64,000 nt of DNA from Fibrobacter sp. UWB4 (GCF_002210345.1 NZ_MWQI01000001.1:930001-994000), one strand, 5' to 3'; positions 1-8,967 are shown, numbered from the stretch's first letter. Notes: a model not told the origin generated them from the letters alone. Translations and numbers: made by a program.

Positions 1-385
1 GCGCATACTGGTATTGCACGGCCATCTTGGCAGCGCATTCTACAGCGATGCTCCCGGAATCGGCAAAAAAGATTTTGTTCAGGCCGTTAGGCAAAAAGTT
101 CACCAGCTTTTCACCCAGCTCAATTGCTGGTTCGTGCGTGAAGCCGCCGAACATCACGTGGCACATTTTTTCGCTTTGTTTCTGAATGGCTTCGACAATT
201 TCGGGTGCGTTATGCCCATGAGCCATGCACCACCAGCTCGAAACGGCATCAATAAGTTTCAGCCCGTCGGCGGTTTCAATTGTTGTTCCGTGGGCAGCCT
301 TCGCCAAAAAACGAGAAGGCCCCTTATGTAGCGCTGCATAAGGGTGCCATAAATATTCGTTATCAAATTTTAAAAGCTTTTCCAT
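1..385 (-). CDS. bioA: Adenosylmethionine-8-amino-7-oxononanoate aminotransferase, N-terminal part (3' end outside window)
   Basis: This enzyme transfers the amino group of S-adenosylmethionine to KAPA to form DAPA in cytoplasmic biotin synthesis. Reading the minus strand from the ATG at 385 gives about 128 residues. They carry the family signatures LWHPYA near residue 15, SSWWCMAHGHNAPEI in the middle, and FADSGSIAVECAAKMA near the window edge, the last matching the segment around the PLP phosphate site. The reading frame is open to base 1, so the catalytic lysine and C-terminus lie outside the window. It follows pyrG by 70 bp on the same strand, which would allow cotranscription. No clear Shine-Dalgarno is seen. 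The family is clear; only the length is unknown. Confidence 0.9.
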   Translation of the reverse strand, partial: MEKLLKFDNEYLWHPYAALHKGPSRFLAKAAHGTTIETADGLKLIDAVSSWWCMAHGHNAPEIVEAIQKQSEKMCHVMFGGFTHEPAIELGEKLVNFLPNGLNKIFFADSGSIAVECAAKMAVQYQYA

Positions 386-413
386 TTGGTGCGCAATATA
401 GAAAATCAAATCT

Positions 414-449
414 CCATAGCGCTATGGTCTGGCAAGTACGTCGCTTGCC
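414..449. other. Two small inverted repeats between pyrG and bioA
   Basis: A perfect 14-bp palindrome, CCATAGCGCTATGG (414-427), and a second inverted repeat with GGCAAG/CTTGCC arms (431-449) fill the gap between pyrG and bioA. They could be an operator for bioA or a weak intra-operon hairpin. Neither resembles the BirA operator as I know it. No T-run follows on the minus strand. Confidence 0.35.
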
Positions 450-455
450 TCGCTT

Positions 456-2126
456 TTATTTTTTCTCGTCGGCGGCCTTCAAAAGTCCAAGGAAGAGCGG
501 GGCCGGGTGGATCAGCGAGGACTTCAGTTCTGGGTGGAACTGGCAGGCCATAAAGTAGGGGTGGTCCGTGAGTTCCATAATCTGCATAATGTCTTCGTTG
601 GCAGCTTTTCCGGAGAAAATGAGCTTTTGCTGGTTTGCGCCCGTCGGGTCACCCTGTTCAATCTGAGCGACGTACTGCGGATTCACTTCGTAGCGGTGGC
701 GGAAGCGTTCGCGGATGGCGGTAGAACCGTAAACCTGGGCGGCAAGGCTTCCTTCCTTGATGACAACGTCGTGACCGCCAAGGCGCATCGTCGCACCCAA
801 ATCCTTGATGTGTTCCTGGCCAGGGAGGAACGCAATGACCGGAACTTCGACGTGGTTCGTTTCGCTTTCCATTTCGATTGTGCCTGCGCCCTGCATGCCG
901 CAGACGTGGCGCGCAAATTCGACGACGGAGAGCTGCATGCCGTAACAAATGCCGAGGAACGGGATCTTGTTTTCGCGCACATAGCGGATGACCTGGATCT
1001 TGCCTTCGATACCGCGGCTACCGAAACCGCCTGGAACGATGACTGCGTCGATTCCCTTGAGTGCGGTTTCGACAGAAACGGTACCATTTTCAATTTTTTC
1101 CGTATCGACCCAGCGGATGTTGGCATGCAAATCCAAATGGGCGGAGGCATGTGTAATCGCTTCGACAACAGATGCGTAAGAATCTTCGAGGGCGAGGTAC
1201 TTGCCGCAAATGGCAACGGTAAGCGTCTTGCGCGGATTCACGGAATTGCGCTTGAGGGCGTCCACGAGCTTGCTCCATTGATCAAGTTTCGGCGGGGCGT
1301 AAATGCCTAGCGTCTTGGAAAGAATCTCGGGAATGCCTTCGGCATCGTAAACGAGCGGGCATTCGTAAACGTGCTTCACGTCAATGCCAGAGATGATGTG
1401 GTCAGCTGGCAAGTTGCAGAACAAGCCGATTTTTGCCTTGAGGTGCGGCTTGATATATTCTTCGCAACGACCGATAACGATTTCCGGGTAAATGCCGAGC
1501 TTGTTCAAATCACGCACGGACATCTGCGTGGGCTTGGATTTCTGTTCGTTCACGCCAGACGGAATCGGGACGTAGGTGAGGTGTACGAAAATCGCATTGT
1601 GGTCGCCAACTTCGTGACTTAGCTGGCGAGCTGCTTCGATGTAAAACTGGTTTTCGAGATCGCCTACGGTACCGCCGATTTCAATCAACAGCACATCCGC
1701 TTTTTCCTGGTTTGCAATTCTGTAGAACTGTTCCTTGATAAGGTCTGTCACGTGCGGGATGAACTGCACCGTATGACCGAGATAGTCGCCGCGACGTTCC
1801 TTTTCGAGAATCATCTTGAAAATGCGACCCATCGTGAGGCTCCAATCTTTCTTGGCGGTCACGTTCAAAAAGCGTTCGTAGTGGCCGAAGTCCATATCGC
1901 ATTCGCCACCGTCATCCAAAACAAAAACTTCACCATGTTCGGTCGGGTTCATTGTGCCCGGGTCCGTGTTCAGGTAACCATCGCATTTGACTGGAACCAC
2001 CTTCATTCTAGCAGAAAGCAGCGCCCCGATGGACGCTGCTGCTACCCCTTTGCCGAGTCCGGAGATGACGCCTCCGGTGACGATAATAAACTTTGTCTTG
2101 CCGTTGTATCTATGCTGTAATGCCAT
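456..2126 (-). CDS. pyrG: CTP synthase
   Basis: The enzyme makes CTP from UTP, ATP and glutamine in the cytoplasm. The 556 residues match normal family length. The N-terminal synthase domain begins with VTGGVISGLGKG (residues 17-28), followed by DPGTMNPTEHGEVFV near 55-69 and GHYERF near 81. The class I glutaminase domain has PGGFGSRG near 365, the nucleophile Cys394 in LGICYGMQ, and the HPE triad segment at 531-533. A -24/-12 promoter lies 47-62 bp upstream of the ATG. Three copies of the TTTACA-N5-TGTAAA palindrome surround that promoter, so expression is probably tied to nitrogen status through sigma-54. Control of pyrG by sigma-54 is not something I know from other bacteria. Confidence 0.97.
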   Translation of the reverse strand: MALQHRYNGKTKFIIVTGGVISGLGKGVAAASIGALLSARMKVVPVKCDGYLNTDPGTMNPTEHGEVFVLDDGGECDMDFGHYERFLNVTAKKDWSLTMGRIFKMILEKERRGDYLGHTVQFIPHVTDLIKEQFYRIANQEKADVLLIEIGGTVGDLENQFYIEAARQLSHEVGDHNAIFVHLTYVPIPSGVNEQKSKPTQMSVRDLNKLGIYPEIVIGRCEEYIKPHLKAKIGLFCNLPADHIISGIDVKHVYECPLVYDAEGIPEILSKTLGIYAPPKLDQWSKLVDALKRNSVNPRKTLTVAICGKYLALEDSYASVVEAITHASAHLDLHANIRWVDTEKIENGTVSVETALKGIDAVIVPGGFGSRGIEGKIQVIRYVRENKIPFLGICYGMQLSVVEFARHVCGMQGAGTIEMESETNHVEVPVIAFLPGQEHIKDLGATMRLGGHDVVIKEGSLAAQVYGSTAIRERFRHRYEVNPQYVAQIEQGDPTGANQQKLIFSGKAANEDIMQIMELTDHPYFMACQFHPELKSSLIHPAPLFLGLLKAADEKK

Positions 2127-2140
2127 TTTAATTTTCCTAA

Positions 2141-2157
2141 TTTACACAAATTGTAAT
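2141..2157. promoter_or_regulatory. TTTACA-N5-TGTAAt palindrome in the pyrG leader
   Basis: TTTACACAAATTGTAAT lies between the predicted transcription start and the pyrG ATG. It matches the palindrome found upstream of the -24 boxes of glnN, dapF and glnB, with one mismatch in the last base. Its place downstream of the start could mean repression or a looping partner. Confidence 0.5.
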
Positions 2158-2172
2158 TCTTTTGTGGCTATA

Positions 2173-2188
2173 AGCAAAAGGTGTGCCA
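2173..2188 (-). promoter_or_regulatory. Sigma-54 (-24/-12) promoter of pyrG
   Basis: On the minus strand the sequence is TGGCACACCTTTTGCT, with GG and GC exactly ten bases apart as the sigma-54 consensus requires. Transcription would start near 2161, leaving a leader of about 35 nt before the ATG at 2126. Confidence 0.8.
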
Positions 2189-2242
2189 AAAATCAAAAAC
2201 ATCGAAATTTGCAAAAATTTAAAGAATTATCTGTTTTGAAAT

Positions 2243-2290
2243 TTTACAAAAATTGTAAATAATATGGTTTTTGATTACAATTAATGTAAA
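2243..2290. promoter_or_regulatory. Two upstream activator-like palindromes for pyrG
   Basis: TTTACAAAAATTGTAAA (2243-2259) is a TTTACA-N5-TGTAAA palindrome. ATTACAATTAATGTAAA (2274-2290) repeats it with one mismatch. They sit about 55 and 86 bp upstream of the -24 box, in the range used by enhancer-binding proteins. Confidence 0.6.
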
Positions 2291-2291
2291 A

Positions 2292-2315
2292 ATCACCCGC
2301 CTTTCGGCGAGTGAT
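2292..2315 (-). terminator. Terminator of glnN
   Basis: ATCAC.CGCC / GGCG.GTGAT arms around a TTTC loop form a stable stem. On the minus strand it is followed by TTTTTA, so it fits a factor-independent terminator for glnN, whose stop codon is at 2427. Confidence 0.7.
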
Positions 2316-2390
2316 CTTGTCTTCGGTTTTGATGTGCTTAAATCGTTTTACGAGTGCCGCGCATTTCAACTAGTAAATGAAGTGACATTG

Positions 2391-2445
2391 AGCCGTGCAC
2401 CTTCGACGCACGGCTGATGCTTTTCATTAATAAATGAAAAGCATC
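2391..2445 (-). other. Two further hairpins at the glnN 3' end
   Basis: An AGCCGTGC/GCACGGCT stem (2391-2415) abuts a second stem with GATGCTTTTCATT / AATGAAAAGCATC arms (2416-2445). The second stem overlaps the glnN stop codon. With the 2292-2315 terminator this makes three hairpins in series, which could protect the mRNA 3' end. Confidence 0.5.
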
Positions 2446-4547
2446 TCGCGATATTTCGGAAGCGGCCACTTTTCGTCCGGGACAACCTTTTCGAGAGCGT
2501 CCACGACCAAGCGGAGGTCGAGCATGCCGTTCAAGATATCTTCGTGCTTCCCTGCGAGAGCCTTTTCCATCACTTCGATTGCTGCGAGCAACTTCTTGAT
2601 GCCTTCGCCAAGCGGCTTGGCGTAAGAATCGAGAGCCGGGAGACCCTGGTTCAACGCCATTTCGTTTGCCTTGAGAGCGGTGGAGTATGCTTCAATAGCC
2701 TGCGGGAGGATGATGTCCTTTGCCATATCGCGTGCGATTTCGCCTTCAATGTGAATCTTCTTGTGGTAGTCTTCCATGTTGACTTCGTAACGGGAGTCGA
2801 GTTCGCGCTTGTTGAACACACCGTACTTTTCGAAGAGGGCGACGTTTTCTTTCTTGGTGAGAGCCTGGAGTGCTTCCATCGTGGTGCGAATGTTCGGGAG
2901 ACCGCGCTTTGCTGCTTCTTCAACCCATTCGTCGGTATAGCCGTTGCCGTTGAAGATAACACGCTTGTGTTCCTTCACGATCTTCTGCAAGAGCTTCTGG
3001 AGTTCTTCGTGGAACTTGTCGGAAGGAACGCTTGCAAGCTTGTCGGCGATAATGTCGAATGCTTCGGCAACGATCGTGTTGAGGATAACGTTCGGTTCAG
3101 AGCAGCTCTGGCTAGAACCCGGTGCACGGAATTCGAACTTGTTGCCGGTGAATGCGAACGGAGAAGTACGGTTGCGGTCCGTAGCGTCACGCGGGAGCGG
3201 CGGAAGGGTGTCGGAACCGAGCTTGAGAGCGCCAGCCTGCTTGCTGGACTTCGGATCGCCCTTTTCGAGCTGGTCAACGACGTCAGCAAGCTGGTCGCCG
3301 AGGTACATGGAGATGATTGCCGGAGGAGCTTCGTTTGCGCCAAGACGGTGGTCGTTACCGGCACTTGCAACAGCCATACGGAGCAAGTCAGCGTGAGTAT
3401 CGACAGCGTAAATCACAGCGCAGAGCGTGGTGAGGAAAATGGCGTTCTGGTGCGGATCCTTGCCCGGGTTCAAGAGGTTGGTCTTGCCGTAGTTCACAGA
3501 CCAGTTGTTGTGCTTACCAGAACCGTTGATGCCGGCAAACGGCTTTTCATGGAGGAGGCAGACGAGTCCGTGGCGGTCAGCAACCTGACGGAGGACTTCC
3601 ATAATCTGCATGTTGTGGTCGCAAGCGAGGTTTACTTCTTCGAACATCGGAGCAAGTTCGAACTGAGCCGGAGCGACTTCGTTGTGGCGGGTCTTGGCCG
3701 GAATACCGAGCTTCCAGAGTTCCTTTTCCACATCGTTCATGAAGTTCAAAATGCGGGACGGAATGCTACCGAAGTAGTGGTCTTCCATCTGCTGGTGCTT
3801 TGCCGGAGCTGCACCGAACAAGGTGCGGCCAGCCTGGTAAAGGTCCGGGCGCTGGAGGTAGAAGCGCTTGTCGACGAGGAAGTATTCCTGTTCGGCACCA
3901 AGCGTGACGGTGACTTTCTGCTGGGCGACACCGAAGAGGCCCATGAGGCGGTCAGCGGATTTCTGCAAAGCCTGGATAGAACGGAGAAGCGGAGTCTTCT
4001 TGTCGAGTGCTTCACCTGTGTAGCTACAGAAAGCAGTCGGGATGCAGAGCGTTGCACCGTTGCCGTGACGCTTGATGAATGCCGGGGAAGTCGGATCCCA
4101 AGCGGTGTAACCACGAGCTTCGAAAGTAGAACGGAGACCACCGCTCGGGAAAGAAGAAGCGTCCGGTTCGCCGACGATCAGGTTCTTGCCGCTGAAAGCG
4201 AGGATAGCCTTGTCACCTTCGGGTTCCAAGAAAGAGTCGTGCTTTTCGGCGGTGGAACCGGTAAGGGGCTGGAACCAGTGAGTAAAGTGAGTAGCGCCAC
4301 GATCAAGGGCCCACTTTTTCATGCCGTGTGCAACTTCGCCAGCGATGCTCGGGTCGAGCGGTGCGCCATCGTCGATAGTTGCGAAAAGCTTTTTGCAGAT
4401 GTCTTTCGGCAGGTAAGTGCGCATGGCGTCGGCGTTGAATACGTCTTCACCATAAAAGTCGATGTTTGCGGGGGCTGCGGCCATGTTTGCGCCGGCGGCT
4501 TCGCTCGCGATTTCCTTGATTGCTTTTAATCTATATGCGTTGCTCAT
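2427..4547 (-). CDS. glnN: Glutamine synthetase type III
   Basis: GSIII forms glutamine from glutamate, ammonia and ATP and is the main ammonium-assimilating enzyme in many rumen anaerobes. The 706-residue length is typical of the GlnN class and much longer than the roughly 470 of GSI. Visible family segments include [58 protein letters not shown] and [16 protein letters not shown]. The ATG at 4547 has AAGGAG about nine bases upstream. A sigma-54 promoter (4590-4605) and an upstream palindrome (4710-4726) precede it, which fits induction under nitrogen limitation. Its divergent neighbour is a radical SAM protein with no obvious functional link. Confidence 0.97.
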   Translation of the reverse strand: MSNAYRLKAIKEIASEAAGANMAAAPANIDFYGEDVFNADAMRTYLPKDICKKLFATIDDGAPLDPSIAGEVAHGMKKWALDRGATHFTHWFQPLTGSTAEKHDSFLEPEGDKAILAFSGKNLIVGEPDASSFPSGGLRSTFEARGYTAWDPTSPAFIKRHGNGATLCIPTAFCSYTGEALDKKTPLLRSIQALQKSADRLMGLFGVAQQKVTVTLGAEQEYFLVDKRFYLQRPDLYQAGRTLFGAAPAKHQQMEDHYFGSIPSRILNFMNDVEKELWKLGIPAKTRHNEVAPAQFELAPMFEEVNLACDHNMQIMEVLRQVADRHGLVCLLHEKPFAGINGSGKHNNWSVNYGKTNLLNPGKDPHQNAIFLTTLCAVIYAVDTHADLLRMAVASAGNDHRLGANEAPPAIISMYLGDQLADVVDQLEKGDPKSSKQAGALKLGSDTLPPLPRDATDRNRTSPFAFTGNKFEFRAPGSSQSCSEPNVILNTIVAEAFDIIADKLASVPSDKFHEELQKLLQKIVKEHKRVIFNGNGYTDEWVEEAAKRGLPNIRTTMEALQALTKKENVALFEKYGVFNKRELDSRYEVNMEDYHKKIHIEGEIARDMAKDIILPQAIEAYSTALKANEMALNQGLPALDSYAKPLGEGIKKLLAAIEVMEKALAGKHEDILNGMLDLRLVVDALEKVVPDEKWPLPKYREMLFIY

Positions 4548-4589
4548 TTGGCAAACTCCTTATTGTTTTTTGTTTTTCGCTGCCCTATT

Positions 4590-4605
4590 TGCAAAAAGTG
4601 TGCCA
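4590..4605 (-). promoter_or_regulatory. Sigma-54 (-24/-12) promoter of glnN
   Basis: The minus strand reads TGGCACACTTTTTGCA, with exact GG-N10-GC spacing. The predicted start is near 4578, about 30 nt before the ATG at 4547. Confidence 0.82.
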
Positions 4606-4627
4606 ATATGTAATTTGAGTGGTTTTA

Positions 4628-4726
4628 TGCGTAAAATGTGTAATTTACGCATTTCTATCCCTCTTTACAAAAAACGATGTTTTCCAAATTTTGGAAAAAC
4701 GGCTGTAAATATACAGAAAATGTAAA
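4628..4726. promoter_or_regulatory. Divergent control region between glnN and the radical SAM gene
   Basis: The 307-bp gap (4548-4854) holds no gene. Besides the glnN promoter it contains an inverted repeat with GCGTAAA / TTTACGC arms (4628-4649), a GTTTTCC...GGAAAAC palindrome near 4678-4698, and TATACAGAAAATGTAAA (4710-4726). The last is one mismatch from TTTACA-N5-TGTAAA and sits about 105 bp upstream of the glnN -24 box. It is the best candidate activator site for glnN. Confidence 0.5.
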
Positions 4727-4854
4727 ATAAGGAGGTGGCTTAACCTCGTTGTCATACTTTTTCTTTTTATGCTTGCTTTTTTGTGCAGTTAATATTATAT
4801 TTAGTGAACAAAAAGGCAAGTAAACAAGTGTGTCGTTAAAAGCAATGGGCAAAA

Positions 4855-6156
4855 ATGGATATACGCGATAAACTGAACATTCTGGGTGATGCTGCCAAGT
4901 ACGATGTTTCATGCTCATCGAGCGGTTCCAAGCGCAATTCGCCAAAAGGCGGAATGGGGTGCGGGCACAGCTCGGGCATTTGCCACACGTGGAGCGCCGA
5001 TGGTCGCTGCATTTCGCTATTGAAGGTTTTGTTCAGTAACGCCTGCAAGTACGATTGCGCCTATTGCGTGAACCGTCGCAGTAACGATATCCCGCGAGCA
5101 ACTTTTACACCGAAGGAACTCATCAACCTCACGCTTGAGTTTTACCGCCGTAATTACATTGAAGGGCTTTTCCTGAGTTCTGCCGTGATAGGCAATCCTG
5201 ACTATACGATGGAGCTTTTGATTAAAGTGGCTAAGGAATTGCGTCTGGTGCACCATTTTGGCGGGTACATTCACTTGAAGGCGATTCCGGGGGCTAGTTC
5301 GAGACTTTTGTTTGAGGCGGGGCTGTATGCCGACCGCAGCAGCGTGAATATCGAAATTCCTTCGGACAAGCAGCTGCAATACCTCGCACCCGAAAAGAAT
5401 TTCGCCTCCATTTACCGCCCAATGAATTTCTTGGCGGAACGCAAGCTTGAATACAAAGCGGACAAGTCCAAGTATTCTCCGAAGTTCTTGCCGGCGGGGC
5501 AAAGTACACAGATGATTGTCGGAGCGTCGGGGGAGACTGATTTCCAGATTTTGACGCTCTCGGCGGGCTTTTACAAGCAGCAGCAAATGAAGCGTGTTTA
5601 TTTCTCGGGGTATGTTCCCATAAATGCGGACAAGCGCTTGCCTGTAATTACCACAAAACCGCCGCTTTTACGCGAACACCGGCTTTATCAAGCCGACTGG
5701 CTCATGCGTTTTTACAAGTTCGAGTACAACGAGATTCTCGATGAGAAAAATCCATTTCTGGACCCGGATTTAGACCCGAAAGTGATGTGGGCACTCCGCC
5801 ATCCGGAATGCTTCCCGGTCGATTTGCAGACCGCTGATTACGAGATGATTTTGCGTGTGCCCGGCATTGGCGTGAGGTCTGCGCAACTCATTGTAAGCGG
5901 CAGGCGTTATTCTAAAATTAGGCTTGAACATTTGAAGAAAATGGGGGTGGTGCTCAAGCGCGCGAAATACTTCATTTACGATAGTGACGTGCCGCGAGAA
6001 CTCCACAAGCTCTATCCCGAGATGATTCGCCCGTTGCTTATTGCGGGCAAGCCCAAGAACGATCAACTCGACCTGTTCGACTCCATGCCCGCCGCACTCC
6101 ACGCACCAGCCAAAGCACAGTCATCAGCAAATGCGTTGCCTATTGCAAATAACTAA
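4855..6156 (+). CDS. Putative DNA modification/repair radical SAM protein (rSAM_link_UDG type)
   Basis: The 433-residue protein has the radical SAM motif C64-x3-C68-x2-C71 (ACKYDCAYC), preceded by conserved N-terminal cysteines (GMGCGHSSGICHTW). A helix-hairpin-helix-like segment, ILRVPGIGVRSAQLIVSGRR, near residues 333-352 suggests contact with nucleic acid. It matches the radical SAM family that is regularly encoded beside a DUF4130/uracil-DNA-glycosylase-like protein, and that partner lies directly downstream at 6314. The biochemical reaction is unknown; a role in DNA modification or repair is inferred from the HhH and the partner. The start is the ATG at 4855; no strong ribosome-binding site is visible. 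Confidence 0.85.
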   Translation: MDIRDKLNILGDAAKYDVSCSSSGSKRNSPKGGMGCGHSSGICHTWSADGRCISLLKVLFSNACKYDCAYCVNRRSNDIPRATFTPKELINLTLEFYRRNYIEGLFLSSAVIGNPDYTMELLIKVAKELRLVHHFGGYIHLKAIPGASSRLLFEAGLYADRSSVNIEIPSDKQLQYLAPEKNFASIYRPMNFLAERKLEYKADKSKYSPKFLPAGQSTQMIVGASGETDFQILTLSAGFYKQQQMKRVYFSGYVPINADKRLPVITTKPPLLREHRLYQADWLMRFYKFEYNEILDEKNPFLDPDLDPKVMWALRHPECFPVDLQTADYEMILRVPGIGVRSAQLIVSGRRYSKIRLEHLKKMGVVLKRAKYFIYDSDVPRELHKLYPEMIRPLLIAGKPKNDQLDLFDSMPAALHAPAKAQSSANALPIANN

Positions 6157-6313
6157 TGACCATTGACTAACATCTCCAAAGTTCAACCGTCTACCGCCTA
6201 CTTGTACTCTCGCTTCGCTCAAGTACCAAATGCTAGCCTCGGTCATGTCCAAGCAAGCTTGGCCGCGACACTCGACTTACGCATTAGTCCTACTGTCTAC
6301 TTCCAACTAAATT
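6157..6313. repeat. Degenerate 7-bp repeat segment
   Basis: The gap between the radical SAM gene and its DUF4130 partner carries short arrays of the heptad types seen elsewhere: CTAATGACCATTGACTAAC at the left and CTACTGTCTACTTCCAACT at the right. A small CCAAGCAAGCTTGG palindrome lies between them. The gap separates two genes that are otherwise expected to be cotranscribed. Confidence 0.55.
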
Positions 6314-7174
6314 ATGTCCCTCGCAATTCATTACGATTCTACTTTCGATGGCTTCTTGAGTGCCGTTTTCGAGATATACCGCCAGCATCTTGATGTTTCT
6401 TGCTTTGTCGCCGAACGCACGTACGAAGCAGAACACGAAGCGGTGTCAGATCTTTTTGCGCAGCCTTTCCATGTCGAAACATCTGAAGAATCTGCCAGAC
6501 GCTTGAAGCGGGCCATTATCAATGCAGCAAGCAAAGACGTCTTGAACTTGCTTGAAACCTGTTTCCGTTCCGAAGAAGCAAACATCGAGATGAACATTCT
6601 CGCGTACTTGCGCAAGCTTTTTGCTGGGCTAGACCCGAACTACGGCCGCAATCCATCAAGCCTTGAAATGATTCCGCTCATTACGATTGCGCGTTCCGTG
6701 CGTCGCGAAATGGACAACATGTACGGAATGGTGCGCTTCAACAAGGCTCCCGATGGCATGTACATCGCCGAGATTGAACCCAAGTATGATATTCTTGAAA
6801 TGATTGTCGGTCATTTTCGCTGTCGCTATCCGAACGGCACATGGGCGATTATCGATGTCAAGCGTGGCTTTGGCGTCTATTACGAGAATTACCGGACGCA
6901 TTTTGTAACGGTCCCTGATCCAAGTTACATTTCTGCTCACGCGCCTCCCGATGAATTTACGCGTATGTGGAAGTCCTATTACGACACGATGGCAATCAAG
7001 GAGCGGCTCAACCCGCGCCTGCTTCGACGTTGCCTGCCAGTACGTTATTGGAAGCATCTTCCTGAGCGCTCGTTGTCGAGCTACTCGGCAAAAACCGCCG
7101 GGAATGTTTTGCCGTCACAGCTTCCGTCAGAAGTAGCCAAGTCAAACGCGTCAGCGTCCATAAGGCTTAAATGA
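6314..7174 (+). CDS. DUF4130 probable DNA metabolism protein, partner of the radical SAM protein
   Basis: The 286-residue protein begins YDSTFDGFLSAVFEIYRQH and ends with FTRMWKSYYDTMAIKERLNPRL then YWKHLPE. Both are hallmarks of the DUF4130 family that accompanies the upstream radical SAM protein. In many genomes this domain is fused to a C-terminal uracil-DNA glycosylase domain. Here the protein stops about 25 residues after YWKHLPE, so no glycosylase is present. The pair therefore looks like a minimal version of the system. The function, repair or modification of a damaged base, is an inference. The start was chosen because the ATG immediately precedes the conserved N-terminus. Confidence 0.8.
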   Translation: MSLAIHYDSTFDGFLSAVFEIYRQHLDVSCFVAERTYEAEHEAVSDLFAQPFHVETSEESARRLKRAIINAASKDVLNLLETCFRSEEANIEMNILAYLRKLFAGLDPNYGRNPSSLEMIPLITIARSVRREMDNMYGMVRFNKAPDGMYIAEIEPKYDILEMIVGHFRCRYPNGTWAIIDVKRGFGVYYENYRTHFVTVPDPSYISAHAPPDEFTRMWKSYYDTMAIKERLNPRLLRRCLPVRYWKHLPERSLSSYSAKTAGNVLPSQLPSEVAKSNASASIRLK

Positions 7175-7190
7175 CCAGGCCTGGGTCTTG

Positions 7191-7206
7191 TGGCACATAT
7201 TTTGCT
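7191..7206 (+). promoter_or_regulatory. Sigma-54-like promoter upstream of the GH5 gene
   Basis: TGGCACATATTTTGCT has exact GG-N10-GC spacing and lies in the gap after the DUF4130 gene. It would give a leader of about 90 nt to the GH5 start. Unlike the glnN, pyrG, dapF and glnB sites, no TTTACA-N5-TGTAAA palindrome is visible upstream, so this assignment is less secure. Confidence 0.55.
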
Positions 7207-7307
7207 TGAAAAGTCAATGGTCGAGTGCTGAATTTTTTATATATGCAAAAAAATTTTGGCTCTAAAAAAACATTTAGTTGTATATTTATAATGGATTAAT
7301 TGACTTT

Positions 7308-8945
7308 ATGGAGAAAATTAAAGACATGAACGGCTCATCTGTGAAACCGGGCTTTTTCGTTCAGGATTCTTTTCTGTACAGTAAGGACAACGAAAAGGTT
7401 GTCCTTCGTGGTGTAAACCACATGTTTATTTGGACAGATCGCGAAGGCAAGACCATTCCCGAAATTGCAAAGACTGGCGCAAACTGTGTAAGAATTGTTT
7501 GGAATACTCGCGGCCGCATCAGCGACCTCGACAATATCATTTCGCTTTGTATCGCAAATGGCATGATTCCTATCCCGGAAATTCATGACACGACCGGTAA
7601 CTGGGACCGCCTGAGTGACGCTCTTGAATTCTGGCTTCGCGAAGAAACGCTCCAGATGATTTACAATCATCAGGAATACCTGATTTTGAACATCGGTAAC
7701 GAACCAGGCGACAAGGCGCAGACTGCCGATGATTTTTTCAACGCCTATAATATCATCGTGACTAAGCTCCGTGCCTCTGGCGTACGTGTACCGATTATGA
7801 TCGACGCCGACGAATGGGGCCAGAACGAAAAGAACTTGTTGAACGTAGGGCCGAAGCTTTTGCAGGCCGACCCAGAACACAACCTGATTTTCTCGATTCA
7901 CATGTGGTGGCCGACCGAACGCCACAATCCGGTGGCAACAGGTTACGAGACCGTCAAGGACCGCATCAAGGCCACGCTTGAAGAATCCCTCAAGCGCAAG
8001 ATTCCACTGATCGTCGGTGAATTTGCACCGGTGGCTGCTGGCGGTGTCCGTGAAATTCCGTACAAGTTTATCATGTCGGAATGCGAACGCCTGAACATCG
8101 GCTGGCTTGCGTGGAGCTGGGGTCCGGGTAACTTCGATAGTCCGGAAATGGACATGACGGTTCACGGTTCCTACAACACGCTTATCGGCTGGGGCAAGGA
8201 AGTCGCTGTCGATAGCCCTCTCGGAATCCAGAATACAAGCGTAATTCCGAGCTTTATTCAGAATCGAGATTTCACGACTGGTTCTCAGGGTACAGGCGCG
8301 AACATCATCGAAAACGGTGAATTTAATGCTGAAAATCCGCTTTCAGGCTGGACAACCGACTTCTGGGGTGGCAAGGGCGATGTTACCGTTAAGGATGGCG
8401 TCGTGCATTTCGACATCAAGAAAGGCGGCAAGGATTCCTGGAATCTCCAGTTCAAGCAGCATTTCGCGCTCCACAAGGGCGTCACGTACATCTTTAGCAT
8501 GCGCGCTAGGGCAGACAAGCCACGTACGCTCAACGTGAACATCAAGAAGGACTGCGAAGCTTACACTCCGTATGCAAACGGCCGTATTCTTGACTTGAGC
8601 ACGAGCTGGCAGAATTTCAGCTGGAAGTTCACGATGAAGGAAGAAACCGACGTGGATGCCGTGCTGATTTTCGATATGGGCGGTGTGCCCATTTCCTGGA
8701 ATCTCGCAGACGTTTCGCTTGTTCATGCCCGTAGCGTTGCCGACCGCCTGAACAGGACGTTCCAGCGCAATGTGCAAAAGAACTCCGGCTACTTCAATGC
8801 GCCGAACGGTCCGTGGGAACTGCACCTCTATTCGACGAACGGCACCTTGCTTGACATTCTTGACAAGGGCAAGGGCGGGGAAGGCATGCGCCAGTATCCG
8901 AAGATCGAGCGTAGCGGCATCATGGTCATCAAGGACATTGGTTAA
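7308..8945 (+). CDS. Glycoside hydrolase family 5 (mannanase-like, GH5_8 type) with CBM4/9-like module
   Basis: The enzyme probably cleaves beta-mannan or a related beta-1,4-glycan. The catalytic domain starts at once (VVLRGVNHMFIW) and resembles subfamily 8 mannanases (TGANCVRIVW, EIHDTTG). The acid/base Glu is in LNIGNEPG and the nucleophile Glu in IVGEFAP, about 106 residues apart. A carbohydrate-binding-like region (NIIENGEF...LSGWTTDFW) follows, and the C-terminal 45 residues look like a sorting tail. No signal peptide is seen, which is odd for this class. The frame is open from 7278, but that ATG lies within a TATAAT-like stretch. Starts at 7308 or 7326 are more credible, with 7326 preceded by GGAG. 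Confidence 0.8.
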   Translation: MEKIKDMNGSSVKPGFFVQDSFLYSKDNEKVVLRGVNHMFIWTDREGKTIPEIAKTGANCVRIVWNTRGRISDLDNIISLCIANGMIPIPEIHDTTGNWDRLSDALEFWLREETLQMIYNHQEYLILNIGNEPGDKAQTADDFFNAYNIIVTKLRASGVRVPIMIDADEWGQNEKNLLNVGPKLLQADPEHNLIFSIHMWWPTERHNPVATGYETVKDRIKATLEESLKRKIPLIVGEFAPVAAGGVREIPYKFIMSECERLNIGWLAWSWGPGNFDSPEMDMTVHGSYNTLIGWGKEVAVDSPLGIQNTSVIPSFIQNRDFTTGSQGTGANIIENGEFNAENPLSGWTTDFWGGKGDVTVKDGVVHFDIKKGGKDSWNLQFKQHFALHKGVTYIFSMRARADKPRTLNVNIKKDCEAYTPYANGRILDLSTSWQNFSWKFTMKEETDVDAVLIFDMGGVPISWNLADVSLVHARSVADRLNRTFQRNVQKNSGYFNAPNGPWELHLYSTNGTLLDILDKGKGGEGMRQYPKIERSGIMVIKDIG

Positions 8946-8967
8946 CGCTCGGCAGAATGAAAAATTT

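Noticed and set aside
2544-4529. 661-residue open frame antisense to glnN
   Set aside because: A shadow of the glutamine synthetase gene with no start signal and no family resemblance.
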